Assembly: GCA_020629235.1 (NCBI GenBank)
Contig: JAHDDS010000001.1
Location: 91,399 to 155,398, forward strand
From: Planktomarina sp.
Lineage (GTDB): Bacteria > Pseudomonadota > Alphaproteobacteria > Rhodobacterales > Rhodobacteraceae
Length of the DNA stretch: 64,000 nt
Reading direction: 5' to 3'
The position numbers and the translations under genes are program-made. Shown here in pieces: positions 7,846 through 16,100 of the stretch (its first letter is position 1; the number at the start of each line of letters is the position of its first letter). The notes beneath the pieces were generated by a model. That model was not told the DNA's origin. It saw only the letters and a list, made by a program, of their open reading frames with translations, and searched no databases.

Positions 7846-7957
7846 TGTTAACCTCCGAATGGGTTGAGGGTCCAAAATTTCCCTTGGTGGGTAATATTGT
7901 GGGTCTTGGCCCTTTTTTCAACCCAAACTACCGGTATCCGACCGCGATAATTTGTCG

Positions 7958-8191
7958 TTATTTTCCGCGTTTTCCGGCCAGCAGCCATTGGGCGGGGACA
8001 TCCCACGCCGCGCGACGGCTTTCGCGGGATTGATCGTCGCGATCCAGGCCCAGGTCGGCCAACTGATCGGCGCTTAGACGGGCCAGGGCGGCCCGTTCGG
8101 CGCGGATGGACAGCATCAGGGCAAAGGACTGGCGCCAAGACCGAACGGCAGGGGCGGATTGGGCAGCGGTGTGGAAGGTGGCGTCGGTCAT
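7958..8191 (-). CDS. DUF1127 small protein
   Basis: A 77-residue protein with the DUF1127 core RAALARLSADQLADLGLDRD (about residues 33-52), a short Arg-rich motif abundant in alphaproteobacteria. Small members such as Rhodobacter sphaeroides CcaF1 bind RNA, and Agrobacterium members affect phosphate and carbon metabolism; this one is uncharacterised. It is divergent from the LysR gene at 8307, with a palindrome in the shared gap, so that regulator may control it. Confidence 0.8.
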   Translation of the reverse strand: MTDATFHTAAQSAPAVRSWRQSFALMLSIRAERAALARLSADQLADLGLDRDDQSRESRRAAWDVPAQWLLAGKRGK

Positions 8192-8259
8192 GATGATCTC
8201 CGAATCTGATGGAATGGGCGTGAAGGATGTCTTGATGTGATAAATAGACTTGACCCCTG

Positions 8260-8272
8260 CATTTTAAAAATG
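8260..8272. promoter_or_regulatory. Candidate LysR operator CATTTT-A-AAAATG
   Basis: Inverted repeat of six-base arms with one central base, in the 115-base gap between the divergent DUF1127 and LysR genes. AT-rich dyads at this position are the usual LysR-type autoregulatory sites. A TTGACC (8250-8255) partly overlaps the flank. Confidence 0.4.
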
Positions 8273-8306
8273 AATGTTTGTGAGGTAATGCATCACGGTG
8301 GCGAAT

Positions 8307-9185
8307 ATGAAGCGAAACTTGGATATGGCAACGTTGCGCAGCTTCACGGCCGTTGCAGAACAAGGCGGCGTAACCCGGGCGGCGGCCAGTTTGCACCTGA
8401 CGCAATCGGCGGTGTCGATGCAGATCAAGCGGCTGGAAGACCAATTGGACATGAAATTGTTCGAACGCCACAATCGCACCTTGTCGTTGCTGCCGGCCGG
8501 GGAACAGCTGTTGTCTTATGCCCGCCGCATTTTGCAGATGAACGACGAAGCCGTGTCACGTCTGACCGATGAAGCCTTCGAGGGTGAGCTGACGCTGGGC
8601 GTGCCACACGACATAGTCTATCCCACCATCCCGCGGGTGTTGCGCGATGTGGCGGCGCGGTTTCCACGGCTGAAGTTGAATTTGGTGTCGTCCTATACCT
8701 CTGCCTTGCACGAAGCCTTTGCCCAAGGCGAATGCGACCTGATCCTGACAACCGAACAAACGCTGCACAGCGGTGGGGTCACGCTGGTGGAATTGCCCTT
8801 GGTGTTTGTGGGGGCGCCCCAAGGGACGGCGTGGCGCGAACGCCCGCTGCGTCTGGCCTTTGAAAACCGCTGCATCTTTCGGCCCCGGGTCCAGGCGGCT
8901 TTGGACGATGCAGGGATCGTGTGGGACATGGCCGTGCAATCCAAGTCCACCCGCACCGTCGAAGCCACGGTCAGCGCCGACCTGGCCGTGCATGCCATGA
9001 TTGCAGGCACCATGCGGGGGGATCTGTGCCAAGTGGATCATGGCGGGGCGCTGCCGGATCTGGGGATGCAAAAGATCAACCTGTACACCGGCGCGGATTG
9101 TTCTGGCCCAGTGGCCCAGGGGGTGATCCGCCGGTTGCGCGATGAATTTGCCAACCTGTCGGGCGGGGCCAGCCAGGCGGCTTAA
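8307..9185 (+). CDS. LysR-family transcriptional regulator
   Basis: A 292-residue LTTR. The winged helix-turn-helix is at residues about 5-63 (MATLRSFTAVAEQGGVTRAA then LHLTQSAVSMQIKRLEDQL), and the periplasmic-binding-like effector domain follows from about 90. ATG 8307 with GGTGG upstream is preferred over GTG 8298. Divergence from DUF1127 and the dyad at 8260 suggest autoregulation and control of that gene. Its TAA overlaps the TAA of the convergent oxidoreductase (TTAA, 9182-9185). The effector is unknown. Confidence 0.9.
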   Translation: MKRNLDMATLRSFTAVAEQGGVTRAAASLHLTQSAVSMQIKRLEDQLDMKLFERHNRTLSLLPAGEQLLSYARRILQMNDEAVSRLTDEAFEGELTLGVPHDIVYPTIPRVLRDVAARFPRLKLNLVSSYTSALHEAFAQGECDLILTTEQTLHSGGVTLVELPLVFVGAPQGTAWRERPLRLAFENRCIFRPRVQAALDDAGIVWDMAVQSKSTRTVEATVSADLAVHAMIAGTMRGDLCQVDHGGALPDLGMQKINLYTGADCSGPVAQGVIRRLRDEFANLSGGASQAA

Positions 9186-10147
9186 TCCCCCATGGTGATG
9201 ACGACTTTGCCGGTGGACTTGCGCTGTTCCAGAAAATCAAGGGCATCCAGGGCGTTTTCAAACGGGAAAGTATGGCGCACGTCGGGGCGCAATTGGCCCG
9301 CGTCCATCATGGCAAAGACGTCGGCCAAACTGTCCATGACCTTGGCAGGTGCGTATTTCAAAACACCCCCCCAATAAAACCCTTGGACCGTCAGGTTCTT
9401 GACCAACAGTATATTGGCCGGGATTTGGGGGACGTCGCCGCTGGCAAAGCCGATGGCCAGGTACCGTGCCTCTGGCGCGCAGGCGCGCAGGCACGGTTTG
9501 AACAAATCCCCCCCCACAGCATCATAGACAATTTGCGCGCCGCCCAGGTCCTTCAGTTTGGCGGTCAAGTCTGGGTCTTCGCTGCTGATGGCGATCTGGG
9601 CCCCCGCCGCTTTGGCGGTGTCCAGCTTTTCAGGGCCACGGGCAATGGCCACGACGCGGGCCCCTTTGGCGGCCGCAATTTCAACGGCCGTCAATCCGAC
9701 ACCGCCTGCAGCGCCTGTGACGATCACAGTGTCACCCTGTTGCAAACCCGCCCGGTCCATCAAGGCCAGATGGGACGTGCCGTAAGCCACCAAAACACCG
9801 GCCGCTTCAGCGTCCGACAGGCTGTGGGGCACCTTTATGCAGCGGTCGGCGGGAAAAACGCCTTCGGTGGCAAACCCACCAGACCCTGCAAAAATGGCCA
9901 CCCGGTCGCCCAAGGCCAAATCAGCAACGCCAGCCCCGACTTCACAAATCCGCCCGCACAATTCCAAGCCTGGGATAAATGGCAGGGGGGGCATATCTTG
10001 GTACTTTCCGCGAATCATAAGCAGATCAGCAAAGTTCAAAGCGCATGCCGCGATCTGAACTCGGACCTGACCATGCGTTATCTTTTCAGGCGACCTGTCC
10101 AAAAGGACAGGTTTCTCCCCAAAGTTGTGAACTTGGTACGCTCGCAT
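9182..10147 (-). CDS. Quinone oxidoreductase-like MDR (NADPH:quinone reductase family)
   Basis: A 321-residue medium-chain dehydrogenase/reductase with the GroES-like fold at the N-terminus (MRAYQVHNFG, then FIPGLELCGRICEVGAGV) and a Rossmann domain with TGAAGGVGLTAVEIAAAKGA (about residues 144-163). There is no structural-zinc Cys cluster, consistent with the zinc-free quinone reductase/crotonyl-CoA-reductase-like branch. It probably reduces quinones or activated enones with NADPH. It is convergent with the LysR gene, sharing a 4-base stop overlap, and has its own upstream region facing the regulator at 10460. Confidence 0.85.
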   Translation of the reverse strand: MRAYQVHNFGEKPVLLDRSPEKITHGQVRVQIAACALNFADLLMIRGKYQDMPPLPFIPGLELCGRICEVGAGVADLALGDRVAIFAGSGGFATEGVFPADRCIKVPHSLSDAEAAGVLVAYGTSHLALMDRAGLQQGDTVIVTGAAGGVGLTAVEIAAAKGARVVAIARGPEKLDTAKAAGAQIAISSEDPDLTAKLKDLGGAQIVYDAVGGDLFKPCLRACAPEARYLAIGFASGDVPQIPANILLVKNLTVQGFYWGGVLKYAPAKVMDSLADVFAMMDAGQLRPDVRHTFPFENALDALDFLEQRKSTGKVVITMGD

Positions 10148-10459
10148 GGTTACCCCTTTTGGTATTTTGGTTCACGAATTCGACAGATTTTAGCGGGTAT
10201 TGTAAGAAATGTAATGGCCAAAATGCACGTGTTTTCGATCCAATGAAAATCCATAAATATCTGTTATATATAGAAAAAACTCGCTTTCGGCGACCAAGCT
10301 GCAGCAAGTCTGATCACACCGTCATCTCAAAACTGACGCGTTTTTCCATGATTTCCCGTTTTATGTGCCACGGCGTTCCATGCTAGCACCCTTATAGTTG
10401 AGTTGGGGCGCGTGTCGTTACAGCCTCTGGTTGGACAAAAAGCAAAGGAGTTTGCATCG
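10148..10459. other. 312-base non-coding region ahead of the PraR-like regulator
   Basis: This is the longest gene-free stretch of the window and is notably AT-rich compared with its surroundings, especially 10245-10285 (ATAAATATCTGTTATATATAG). It must hold the divergent promoters of the oxidoreductase and the regulator. No convincing -35/-10 pair or conserved riboswitch fold stands out. A good AAAGGAG ribosome-binding site (10444-10450) precedes ATG 10460. Confidence 0.5.
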
Positions 10460-10822
10460 ATGAAACATCCAGTAGATGTGCATGTGGGCAAACGGATCAG
10501 ACATCGTCGGTGGTTGGTGGGGATGACCCAGCAGCAGTTGGCGGAACAGGTTGGGATCAAATTCCAGCAGATCCAAAAGTATGAAACCGGTATGAACCGG
10601 GTCAGTGCGTCCCGTCTTTGGGATATCTCTGAAGTGTTGCAAGTTCCGGTCAGTTTCTTCTTCGAAGGTTTGAATGCGGCCAATGGCGCGCAAGACGAAA
10701 CTTCCAAGGACCTGCTGGCGGACAAGGAGGCGTTGGAACTGGTGCGGTCGTACTATTCCATGCCGGAAAACCAGCGTAAACGCTTGTTTGAATTGGCGCG
10801 GGTCCTCAGCGACGCGGCCTGA
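10460..10822 (+). CDS. Cro/CI-type HTH regulator, PraR/PhrR-like
   Basis: A 120-residue protein with one HTH_3 domain (residues about 8-66). The segments VDVHVGKRIRHRRWLVGMTQ, GIKFQQIQKYETGMNRVSAS and VPVSFFFEGL match the rhizobial PraR/PhrR family of quorum-sensing and surface-attachment regulators and its Rhodobacterales relatives. The C-terminal tail (LVRSYYSMPENQRKRLFEL) is the usual short helix. ATG 10460 is fixed by an AAAGGAG site; the upstream frame start at 10403 would prepend non-conserved residues. An unusually long AT-rich leader suggests regulated expression. The HisN gene follows after 76 bases. Confidence 0.85.
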   Translation: MKHPVDVHVGKRIRHRRWLVGMTQQQLAEQVGIKFQQIQKYETGMNRVSASRLWDISEVLQVPVSFFFEGLNAANGAQDETSKDLLADKEALELVRSYYSMPENQRKRLFELARVLSDAA

Positions 10823-10898
10823 AAAGACGGCGGGTTGCTTGACGAAGGCGACCTGTGACAACTAGGTGGGTGGTGCAGCCTTTGGATTGGAACCGCCC

Positions 10899-11708
10899 AT
10901 GGCTTTTTCCACATCAGATATTGCCCACCTGACCGCGCTTGCGTGTCAAGCGGCCGACGCCGCGGCGGTTGAAACGCTGCGGCATTTTCGTGGTGCGGAT
11001 TTGTCGGCGGACAACAAACGCACCAGCGGGTTTGATCCCGTCACTGTGGCAGACCGCGCAGCCGAAGCGGCCATTCGCGCCGTGGTGGAAGACGCCCGCC
11101 CCAACGATGCGATTTTGGGGGAAGAAGAAGCGGGCAAAGCGGGCACAAGCGGTGTGCAATGGGTGATCGACCCCATTGATGGCACGCGCGGTTACATCAG
11201 TGGCACGCCGACGTGGGGCACCCTTATCGCTGTGTCTGACGATGACGGCCCCCAGATCGGCTTGGTGGACCAACCTTATATTGGCGAACGGTTCATCGGC
11301 ACACCCGACGGGGCAGTCATGGTGCGCCACGGGGCAGAGATCCCCTTGGCGGTCAGCCCCACACGGGCCCTTGAAGACGCCATTTTGTTCAGCACGTTTC
11401 CCGAAGTTGGCAGCCAAGGTGAACGCACCGGCTTTGAAGCCGTGGCACAGCGCTGCAAATTGGTGCGCTTTGGGATGGATTGTTATGCCCACGCCCTGTT
11501 GGCTGCGGGCCATGTCGATCTGGTGATCGAAGCGGGATTGGCGCCCTATGACGTGGGTGCGCCCATCGCGTTGGTGAAGGCGGCGGGCGGCATTGCCACC
11601 AATTGGGCGGGCGATGATGCGCACCACGGCGGGCAGTTGATTTTGGCCGCCACCCCAGACCTGCACCGCGCGGCCTTGGACATTTTGCGCCCCTTTGCCC
11701 ATGGCTGA
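10899..11708 (+). CDS. hisN: Histidinol-phosphatase / inositol monophosphatase family (HisN type)
   Basis: A 269-residue member of the IMPase superfamily of Mg2+-dependent phosphatases. Metal-binding motifs are ILGEEEAG (Glu, about residue 71), WVIDPIDGTRGYISGTPTWG (Asp residues, about 88-107) and the C-terminal YDVGAPIALVKAAGG (about 218). The GTR-F/Y-I-x-G-x-P-x-WGTLI signature favours the HisN histidinol-phosphatase branch over generic SuhB. ATG 10899 is chosen; a GTG at 10866 is also open. It overlaps the next gene by eight bases, implying an operon with the deaminase. Confidence 0.78.
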   Translation: MAFSTSDIAHLTALACQAADAAAVETLRHFRGADLSADNKRTSGFDPVTVADRAAEAAIRAVVEDARPNDAILGEEEAGKAGTSGVQWVIDPIDGTRGYISGTPTWGTLIAVSDDDGPQIGLVDQPYIGERFIGTPDGAVMVRHGAEIPLAVSPTRALEDAILFSTFPEVGSQGERTGFEAVAQRCKLVRFGMDCYAHALLAAGHVDLVIEAGLAPYDVGAPIALVKAAGGIATNWAGDDAHHGGQLILAATPDLHRAALDILRPFAHG

Positions 11709-13047
11709 TTTGCTGATCCAAAATGCGGATGCCCTGGTGACGATGGATCAGACCCGCCGGGTTCTGCGCGGGGCGGATGTGTTGATCCGGGGCAATCTGA
11801 TCGTGGGCGTGGGTGTCGGACTGCAAGCACCTGGGGCCGATATTTTGAACGCAGCGGGCTGCGTTGTGACGCCCGGCTTGGTGAACACGCACCATCACAT
11901 GTATCAAACCCTGACCCGCGCGGTGCCTGCGGCCCAGGATGCGTCCCTGTTTGGATGGTTGCAGACCCTGTACCCCATTTGGGCGCAGATGAACGCCCAG
12001 GATGTGGAAGTTGCCACCTCGGTCGCTATGGCGGAATTGGCGCTGTCGGGGTGCACGCTGACGTCCGATCATCTGTATCTGTTTCCAGGCGGCACCCGGC
12101 TGGAAGACACCTTCGCCGCTGCTGCCGACATCGGCATTCGCTTCCATGCCACGCGCGGGGCCATGTCCATCGGTGAAAGCGCGGGCGGCTTGCCCCCCGA
12201 CAGCCTGGTGGAGGCGGAACCCGCGATCCTGGAAGACATGATCCGCGTGATCGACGGGTGGCACGATGCCAGCTTCGGCGCGATGCTGCGTGTGGGCGTG
12301 GCCCCGTGCAGCCCGTTTTCCGTCAGCCGCGAATTGATGCGCGATGCCGCCGTCTTGGCCCGCGACAAAGGCGTGATGATGCATACGCATCTGGCGGAAA
12401 ATGACGAAGACGTGGCCTATTCCCTGGAAAAATTCGGATGCCGCCCGGGGGAATATGCCCAGGATCTAGGATGGGTGGGCGACGACGTTTGGCACGCCCA
12501 CTGCGTCAAGTTGGACGGTGCGGAAATTGACCTGTTTGCCCACACCCGCACGGGTGTGGCGCACTGTCCGTGTTCCAATTGCCGCTTGGCATCGGGCATC
12601 GCCCCCGTGCGGGCCATGCGGGACGCAGGCGTGCCGGTGGGCTTGGGTGTCGATGGATCGGCCAGCAACGATCGCGGCAACCTGATGGCCGAAACGCGCC
12701 AAGCCATGTTGCTGCAACGGGTGTCCCAAGGCCCCGGTGCCATGTCCGCGATGGAAGCGCTGGAAATCGCCACCTTGGGCGGGGCGCAGGTGCTGGGGCG
12801 CGGCGATGATTGCGGATCCATCGAAGTGGGAAAATGCGCCGACCTTGTCCTTTGGGACGTGTCAGACATAGAAAGTGCGGGGTCATGGGACCCAGCCGCG
12901 CTGGCCTTGGCGGGGCCGGATCGGGCGCGCGATGTGTTCGTGAATGGCCAGCTGATTGTCAACGACGGCCAATTGGTCCGGGTGGATCAGCGCGGCTTGG
13001 CGGCCCGCCAAACCGCAAATCTGCACGCACTGATGGACCGGGTTTAA
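11701..13047 (+). CDS. 8-oxoguanine deaminase-like amidohydrolase (TrzN/AtzA superfamily)
   Basis: A 448-residue metal-dependent amidohydrolase. Motifs in order: VTPGLVNTHHHMYQTLTRA (metal His pair, about 58-76), TSDHLYLFPGG (about 121-131), MHTHLAENDEDV (about 226-237), WHAHCVKLD (about 263) and GLGVDGSASND (metal Asp, about 317-327). The TSDHLYLFP segment with a Cys-rich AHCPCSNCRLASG is typical of proteins described as 8-oxoguanine deaminase, a purine-salvage or detoxification enzyme giving urate. Atrazine-chlorohydrolase-type relatives cannot be excluded. It faces guaD and its aldehyde dehydrogenase tail to tail, ending in a 4-base stop overlap. Confidence 0.72.
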   Translation: MADLLIQNADALVTMDQTRRVLRGADVLIRGNLIVGVGVGLQAPGADILNAAGCVVTPGLVNTHHHMYQTLTRAVPAAQDASLFGWLQTLYPIWAQMNAQDVEVATSVAMAELALSGCTLTSDHLYLFPGGTRLEDTFAAAADIGIRFHATRGAMSIGESAGGLPPDSLVEAEPAILEDMIRVIDGWHDASFGAMLRVGVAPCSPFSVSRELMRDAAVLARDKGVMMHTHLAENDEDVAYSLEKFGCRPGEYAQDLGWVGDDVWHAHCVKLDGAEIDLFAHTRTGVAHCPCSNCRLASGIAPVRAMRDAGVPVGLGVDGSASNDRGNLMAETRQAMLLQRVSQGPGAMSAMEALEIATLGGAQVLGRGDDCGSIEVGKCADLVLWDVSDIESAGSWDPAALALAGPDRARDVFVNGQLIVNDGQLVRVDQRGLAARQTANLHALMDRV

Positions 13048-14744
13048 CCGCGCAACGCCTCCCAAAAAATCTTGGGAATTTTCAGCCAACTGGGGCGGTG
13101 TTGAAACGCGGTCAACAGCCGCCCCAAAGCATGTGCCCGTTTGTTGGTGATGAACCAAGGCGGACGCGGCAACAGACTGAAATCGCCCGACAAAATGCCG
13201 CGCGGGAAGGGGCGGAAGGGCGCTTCGATCACCGCGCGTTCTGCTTGGGCAATCATAAAGGTGTTGTGCACTTGCCCGATGCCCGATTGCACGTCGTCCA
13301 ACCTGTGGCCGGGGAATGCGCCCCAGGGTGTTACAGTTAACAAAAAACCCACCCCAGCCCATGTGTTCACGGCAATGCAGCCGTATTTGAAATCAGCCAA
13401 CAGGGCGTCAAACCGGTCGCGCCCCATGGCGCGGATGGTGGCGGGGTGGATGATGATGTTGCCCCCCAATGTGCCGTACAGCGTGTCGTTGGCCCACGCG
13501 ATGGCGGCCTTCAGAAATCCTTCTGCATCGCTGTGGGCCATGCGGTGCAACGACAGGGCGGGGGCGAAAACCTCTGCCCGTGTCAGGGCCGGGGGCGTGG
13601 TTGGGGCAAGGATGCAATCGGGGGCATCGCCGCGATTGATGGGGGTTGCGGTTTCGGCCGCCATTTCAAATTCTGTGCAGCGATCTTGCGCGCCGGGATA
13701 GTACGCGGGCCGCTGGTTTTGGGCGATGGTCTTGGTGATGGCCGTCACAAGCGGGTCGGTTTTGTCCCAGCCATCTGGCACGACCAAGACCTGACAGGCG
13801 ATGCAGTTGAACCCGGAATTGTGCAGCTTTTGCGTTGCGATGTTTTCGGCTTGAAACGCGATGTCCGCGTCAGACCACGGCCCCGGCACAACGATGGTGG
13901 GGCACACCGCCCCCAGTTCCGACGTCATGGGCCGGGGATTTTTGGGGGTGCCAGCCGCCTTGTTGGCCGCACCTTCCGGCCCGGTTCCCCAAACAATCGC
14001 ATCGTGGGTCGCCCCTGCGCCGGTGATATGCAGTGTTTCCACCAGCGGGTGGTCGCACAGCCAGGCCCCAAGATCGCCGCCACCCCGGACGATGCGCAGG
14101 GCATCGACGTCGATCAACGGCTTCAATGCAGCTTCCAGAAACGGGGCAAGATAGGCGTTGACCGGGTTCATTTTAAGGATCACCACCTCATCTTCTGCGA
14201 ACAGTTTTTGAAACACATCCAAAGGCGGGATGGCGGCGATATTGCCCGCCCCCAACACCAAAGCCACTTTGCCCTGTCGCGTTGCGCGCTCGGCTTTCAA
14301 CGGGGCCGCAATCTGGTGCGGCACATCTTGGGCCGTCACGGCAGGGTCCATCCACACGTCTGCTGTCACACCGGACAGCAACAGCCGGTCCCACAGGGTG
14401 TAGGGCAGCACTTTCACCGCCTGTTGCCCATGGGCCAAAGTGCGTTGGGGCAGGGTCAGGGTCCCGTTCTGGGCCCTGCGCAGGGTGGCCATCAAATTGT
14501 TGCAGGTGGACATCACGGCATAGGGGCCAGACAACCATTCTTCCCCCGCCAACGGGCCGTCCGGGTCCAAACCCTTGGCCTGTGCCGCGGCCCGGGCCCA
14601 ATCCTGGGCGATGGGGGCCAGGGCGTCCTTGATCTGTTCCAAAAGGGTGATGCGGTCGGGGATGGGCGTCTGGGCCCAGGCATGTTTGGCGCGGTCCAGG
14701 GTGGCCAAATCTGCGTCGACGGCTGCATGGTTTTCCTGGGTCAT
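13044..14744 (-). CDS. Aldehyde dehydrogenase family protein (long, 566 aa)
   Basis: An ALDH-superfamily protein with the NAD-binding region VALVLGAGNIAAIPPLDVFQ (about residues 183-202), a general-base Glu candidate in MTSELGAVCP (about 291) and the catalytic Cys candidate in NSGFNCIACQ (about 329). It is 60-100 residues longer than typical ALDHs, with an extended N-terminus and a C-terminal tail to RHPSWLKIPKIFW. The substrate is unknown. Its ATG overlaps the guaD TGA (ATGA, 14741-14744), so it is co-translated with guanine deaminase, although no aldehyde is made in that pathway. Confidence 0.8.
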   Translation of the reverse strand: MTQENHAAVDADLATLDRAKHAWAQTPIPDRITLLEQIKDALAPIAQDWARAAAQAKGLDPDGPLAGEEWLSGPYAVMSTCNNLMATLRRAQNGTLTLPQRTLAHGQQAVKVLPYTLWDRLLLSGVTADVWMDPAVTAQDVPHQIAAPLKAERATRQGKVALVLGAGNIAAIPPLDVFQKLFAEDEVVILKMNPVNAYLAPFLEAALKPLIDVDALRIVRGGGDLGAWLCDHPLVETLHITGAGATHDAIVWGTGPEGAANKAAGTPKNPRPMTSELGAVCPTIVVPGPWSDADIAFQAENIATQKLHNSGFNCIACQVLVVPDGWDKTDPLVTAITKTIAQNQRPAYYPGAQDRCTEFEMAAETATPINRGDAPDCILAPTTPPALTRAEVFAPALSLHRMAHSDAEGFLKAAIAWANDTLYGTLGGNIIIHPATIRAMGRDRFDALLADFKYGCIAVNTWAGVGFLLTVTPWGAFPGHRLDDVQSGIGQVHNTFMIAQAERAVIEAPFRPFPRGILSGDFSLLPRPPWFITNKRAHALGRLLTAFQHRPSWLKIPKIFWEALRG

Positions 14745-16033
14745 GGTTGCACCCTTTGGCCCGCGACCCAGACATCAGCGATGGCCCGATCATCCCCCAT
14801 CATGATTGTGGGGAAGGTGGCGTCCCAGATATCGCCCGCCCGCGCAGCCCGCTGCGCGATGGCCGGGGTGGATGCCAAATCCAGGACAGCCAAGTCAGCC
14901 TCATACCCCGGTGCCAGGGTGCCGATCTTGTCGCCCACGTGCAACGTGCGCGCGCCGCCTGCGGTGGCCAGCCAAAGCAATTGCATCGGGTGCAGGGCGG
15001 TCTGATCGCGCAGCATCGCGATCTCGTAACAGGCGGCCATGGTGCGCAGCATCGAAAAACTGGACCCGCCGCCTGTGTCTGTGCCCAGCCCAATTCCAAC
15101 ACCGCGGCCTGCCAAACCCGACACATCGCACAGGCCCGACCCGATAAAGCTGTTGGACGTGGGGCAGTGGGCAATCGCAGCCCCCGCATCGGACAAAGCG
15201 CCGATTTCGCGATCGGTCAGGTGGATGGCATGGCCATAAACCCCGCGCGCGCCCAACAGCCCGAATTTTTCATACACAGACAGGTAATCGGGGGCATCTG
15301 GGAACAGCTTGGCCATCCATGCCAGTTCTTGCGTCTGTTCGGACAAATGGGTTTGCATCAGGCAGTCCGGGTGGTCCCGCCACAACGCACCAAGGGCGTC
15401 CATCTGATCGGGCGTTGACGTGGGCGCAAAGCGCGGTGTGATCACGTAAGACAAACGATCCACCCCGTGCCAGCGTTTCAGCAGCGCCAAACTTTCGTCA
15501 TAGGCGCGGGTGGCCGTGTCGCACAGCCCGTCTGGGGCGTTGCGGTCCATGCATGTTTTGCCCGCAAAGGCGCGCAAGCTTCGGTCTTGGGCGGCCTGCA
15601 TGAACGCCGTCACAGACGCGGGCGCACTGGTGGCAAAGCTGCACATGGTGGTGATGCCGTGGGACAGGGCCAAATCGCAGTAAACCCCAGCAATTTCAGC
15701 GCCATAGCTTGGGTCAGCCAGGCGCATTTCTTCGGGGAAGGTGAAGGTGTTCAACCAGTCCACCAAAGTCTTGCCCCAACTGTTGACGATCCCGGTTTGT
15801 GGGTAATGGACATGGGTGTCCACAAAGCCGGGCAGGATTAAATGCGCCCCGTAATCCAGCGTTTCGGCATCGGGATGGCGCGCCGCCAAGTCCGCGCCGT
15901 CCCCCACTTCTGTGATCGTGCCATTTTCCAACAGCACCCCGCCTTGGGTGGTGTGGGTGTACGCGTCCTGCCAGGGGGTGGAAAACGGGTCCGCCCGCCA
16001 GGTCAAGGTTTGTCCCTTCAGCAGAGTTTTCAC
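14741..16033 (-). CDS. guaD: Guanine deaminase
   Basis: A 430-residue amidohydrolase converting guanine to xanthine. Motifs: LPGFVDTHVHYPQTG (metal His residues, about 67-81), FAGKTCMDRNAPDGLCD (diagnostic of GuaD, about 160), MQTHLSEQTQE (about 221), GHAIHLTDREIG (about 262) and GLGTDTGGGSSFS (metal Asp, about 314). The start is a GTG at 16031-16033, with GGGGA upstream on the minus strand; the longer frame reads into the divergent mgtE gene. It is the first gene of an operon with the long aldehyde dehydrogenase. Confidence 0.93.
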   Translation of the reverse strand: MKTLLKGQTLTWRADPFSTPWQDAYTHTTQGGVLLENGTITEVGDGADLAARHPDAETLDYGAHLILPGFVDTHVHYPQTGIVNSWGKTLVDWLNTFTFPEEMRLADPSYGAEIAGVYCDLALSHGITTMCSFATSAPASVTAFMQAAQDRSLRAFAGKTCMDRNAPDGLCDTATRAYDESLALLKRWHGVDRLSYVITPRFAPTSTPDQMDALGALWRDHPDCLMQTHLSEQTQELAWMAKLFPDAPDYLSVYEKFGLLGARGVYGHAIHLTDREIGALSDAGAAIAHCPTSNSFIGSGLCDVSGLAGRGVGIGLGTDTGGGSSFSMLRTMAACYEIAMLRDQTALHPMQLLWLATAGGARTLHVGDKIGTLAPGYEADLAVLDLASTPAIAQRAARAGDIWDATFPTIMMGDDRAIADVWVAGQRVQP

Positions 16034-16100
16034 AGAATGTCCCCGTTTTGCCGTGCGGTTCACCTTGTCACGGTCGGGGGGGGGCCGTAAATCCTCTTGT

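Noticed and set aside
10093..10112. Perfect 8-bp hairpin ACCTGTCC-AAAA-GGACAGGT
   Set aside because: It is inside the coding sequence of the MDR oxidoreductase (encoding PVLLDR). A stem of this size is expected about once by chance in a window of this length.
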